A DNA stretch of 64,000 nucleotides, taken from Neohoeflea coraliihabitans (GTDB lineage: Bacteria; Pseudomonadota; Alphaproteobacteria; Rhizobiales; Rhizobiaceae). Shown here in pieces: positions 62,953 through 64,000 of this stretch. Position 1 is the stretch's first letter, and each line of letters opens with the position of its first letter. The notes beneath the pieces are model-generated. The model did no database searches and was not told the origin of the DNA. It saw only the letters and a program-made list of their open reading frames with translations. Position numbers and translations under genes: made by a program. The stretch lies in contig NZ_JAHWQX010000001.1 in the NCBI RefSeq assembly GCF_019334345.1, positions 496,001 to 560,000 on the forward strand, read 5' to 3'.

Positions 62953-64000
62953 TGCATGCCGATGCGCCCACCCGCCTGGCTCCCAACTGGCAGGCGCTCC
63001 TGGCCTTCCTCGCAGCCCTCGCCAGCCTGTTCTCCGCCCTCGCCGCCACCCCGTTCACCGCCACGATGGATGGCACTGCCGCGCTGATGGTCGCCGCCCT
63101 GCTGGTCGGCGCTGCCGCGCTGTCGAACCTGCGCCTGTCGGCGGCGCTCGAATCCGCGATCCTCGCCATCGGCAGCTTCGGGGCGGCCTGGCTGCTGCTT
63201 GGCGGTCTCAATGAGGCGTTTGGCACCGCCACCCTGGGTTACTGGCTGGCTCTCCTCGCCGCCTGGCTGCTCGGCTGGCGACTGGTCTCGGTGCTGTCCG
63301 GCGACGGCGTCAAGACCGGCACCAGCCGTCTCATCGCTCTCATCGTTCCGGCCATTTTCGGGCTCTGGATCCTGATTTTCTGGGAAGCGCTGACCCGCGG
63401 CGCCGGCGTGCCCTTCGTGCTGCTGCCGCCGCCCTCGGCGATCGGCCTGCGCATTGCCGCCGCCACCGATATCCTCGCCGCCGACTTCGTCCAGACAGTC
63501 GTCAAAGCCGTCTTGATCGGCTATCTGATCGGCTGCCTGACCGGCTTTCTTGTCGCCATCCTCGCCGACCGCTACCGGTTTTTCGCCAATGGCCTGCTGC
63601 CGATCGGCAACATGGTCTCCGCCCTGCCGATGATCGGCATTGCGCCGATCATGGTCATCTGGTTCGGCTTTGACTGGCACTCGAAGGCCGCTGTCGTCGT
63701 GGTGATGACCTTCTTCCCGATGCTGGTGAACACGCTTGCCGGCCTCGCCGCCACCGGCCACATGGAGCGCGATCTGATGCGCACCTATGGCGCCAGCCAC
63801 TGGCAGGTCCTCGGCAAATTGCGCCTGCCGGTGGCCATGCCCTTCATCTTCAACGCCCTGAAGATCAATTCGACTCTGGCCCTGATCGGTGCCATCGTCG
63901 CCGAATTCTTCGGCACGCCGGTGGTCGGCATGGGCTTTCGCATTTCGACCGAGGTCGGTCGGATGAACCTCGACATGGTCTGGGCGGAAATCGCCCTCGC
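62952..64000 (+). CDS. NitT/TauT-family ABC permease 2 (cut by window edge)
   Basis: At least 349 residues, running off the right edge. The first 115 residues hold four or more extra hydrophobic helices that are not part of the usual permease fold, and the BPD_transp_1 part starts around residue 120 (VPAIFGLWILIFWEAL) with its EAA loop in LMRTYGASHWQVLGKLRLP. It is coupled to permease 1 by TGATG. A binding-protein gene is not in the window and probably lies further right. Confidence 0.88.
   Translation, partial: MHADAPTRLAPNWQALLAFLAALASLFSALAATPFTATMDGTAALMVAALLVGAAALSNLRLSAALESAILAIGSFGAAWLLLGGLNEAFGTATLGYWLALLAAWLLGWRLVSVLSGDGVKTGTSRLIALIVPAIFGLWILIFWEALTRGAGVPFVLLPPPSAIGLRIAAATDILAADFVQTVVKAVLIGYLIGCLTGFLVAILADRYRFFANGLLPIGNMVSALPMIGIAPIMVIWFGFDWHSKAAVVVVMTFFPMLVNTLAGLAATGHMERDLMRTYGASHWQVLGKLRLPVAMPFIFNALKINSTLALIGAIVAEFFGTPVVGMGFRISTEVGRMNLDMVWAEIAL

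Noticed and set aside
1-64000. Genomic island, prophage or integrative element
   Set aside because: No integrase, transposase, tRNA-flanked direct repeats or phage structural genes were seen. The MazF-like gene is the only accessory-looking item, and it is isolated.

Overview
The window is a GC-rich, gene-dense chromosomal segment of an alphaproteobacterium, most likely of the Hyphomicrobiales (Rhizobiales) and close to Rhizobiaceae or Phyllobacteriaceae. The evidence is family content rather than a marker gene: a fused anthranilate synthase TrpE(G) behind a tryptophan leader peptide, a 1033-residue PutA without a DNA-binding domain next to a divergent Lrp-type regulator, a ChoXWV choline importer, an HWE-type histidine kinase, a GcvA-like LysR, and the MoxR/DUF58/DUF4159 operon typical of this order. 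No tRNA, rRNA, insertion sequence, CRISPR array or prophage was recognised. The genes at both window edges are cut.

Layout. 1-5.7 kb: the 5' part of an ABC exporter, trmL, a small unknown gene, hemF, a DUF1059 gene, then a tightly overlapping reverse-strand set (DUF1285, NUDIX, CCA-adding enzyme). 5.9-13 kb: a four-gene operon (MoxR ATPase, DUF58, a BatA/DUF4159 membrane protein, a VWA-type membrane protein), a predicted chaperone-plus-VWA envelope system. 13-24.9 kb: housekeeping and stress genes (GNAT, glutathionyl-hydroquinone reductase, ABC-2 exporter, NUDIX, phosphoesterase, hydrolase), leuA behind a newly noticed leucine-rich leader peptide, an HWE kinase, an RhlE helicase, and an SDR/LysR divergent pair. 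25.9-34.7 kb: a CDF metal transporter, trpE(G) with its attenuator, a YHYH secreted protein, putA with its Lrp-type regulator, and a PAS-only protein.

34.7-41.3 kb holds the least understood block: five consecutive reverse-strand genes (long coiled-coil protein, unknown 381-residue protein, AAA+ ATPase, unknown 433-residue protein, membrane-anchored DUF2333-like protein). Tight spacing and overlaps suggest one operon and one machine. No function can be assigned. It is the best candidate here for an undescribed system.

41.4-50.5 kb: a cytochrome c, thymidine kinase, choXWV with a type II 3-hydroxyacyl-CoA dehydrogenase, a solitary MazF/PemK-like toxin gene, a HugZ-like protein and a multidomain family 9 glycoside hydrolase. 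50.6-64 kb: a reductive pyrimidine (or hydantoin) catabolic cluster: two-subunit dihydropyrimidine dehydrogenase, dihydropyrimidinase, N-carbamoyl-beta-alanine amidohydrolase, beta-alanine:pyruvate-type aminotransferase, a RutR-like TetR regulator, an SDR, an MDR-type reductase, a VOC protein and an ABC importer with two permeases. Sequences resembling the RutR palindrome lie in front of the dehydrogenase genes and in the regulator/aminotransferase gap, which points to one regulon.
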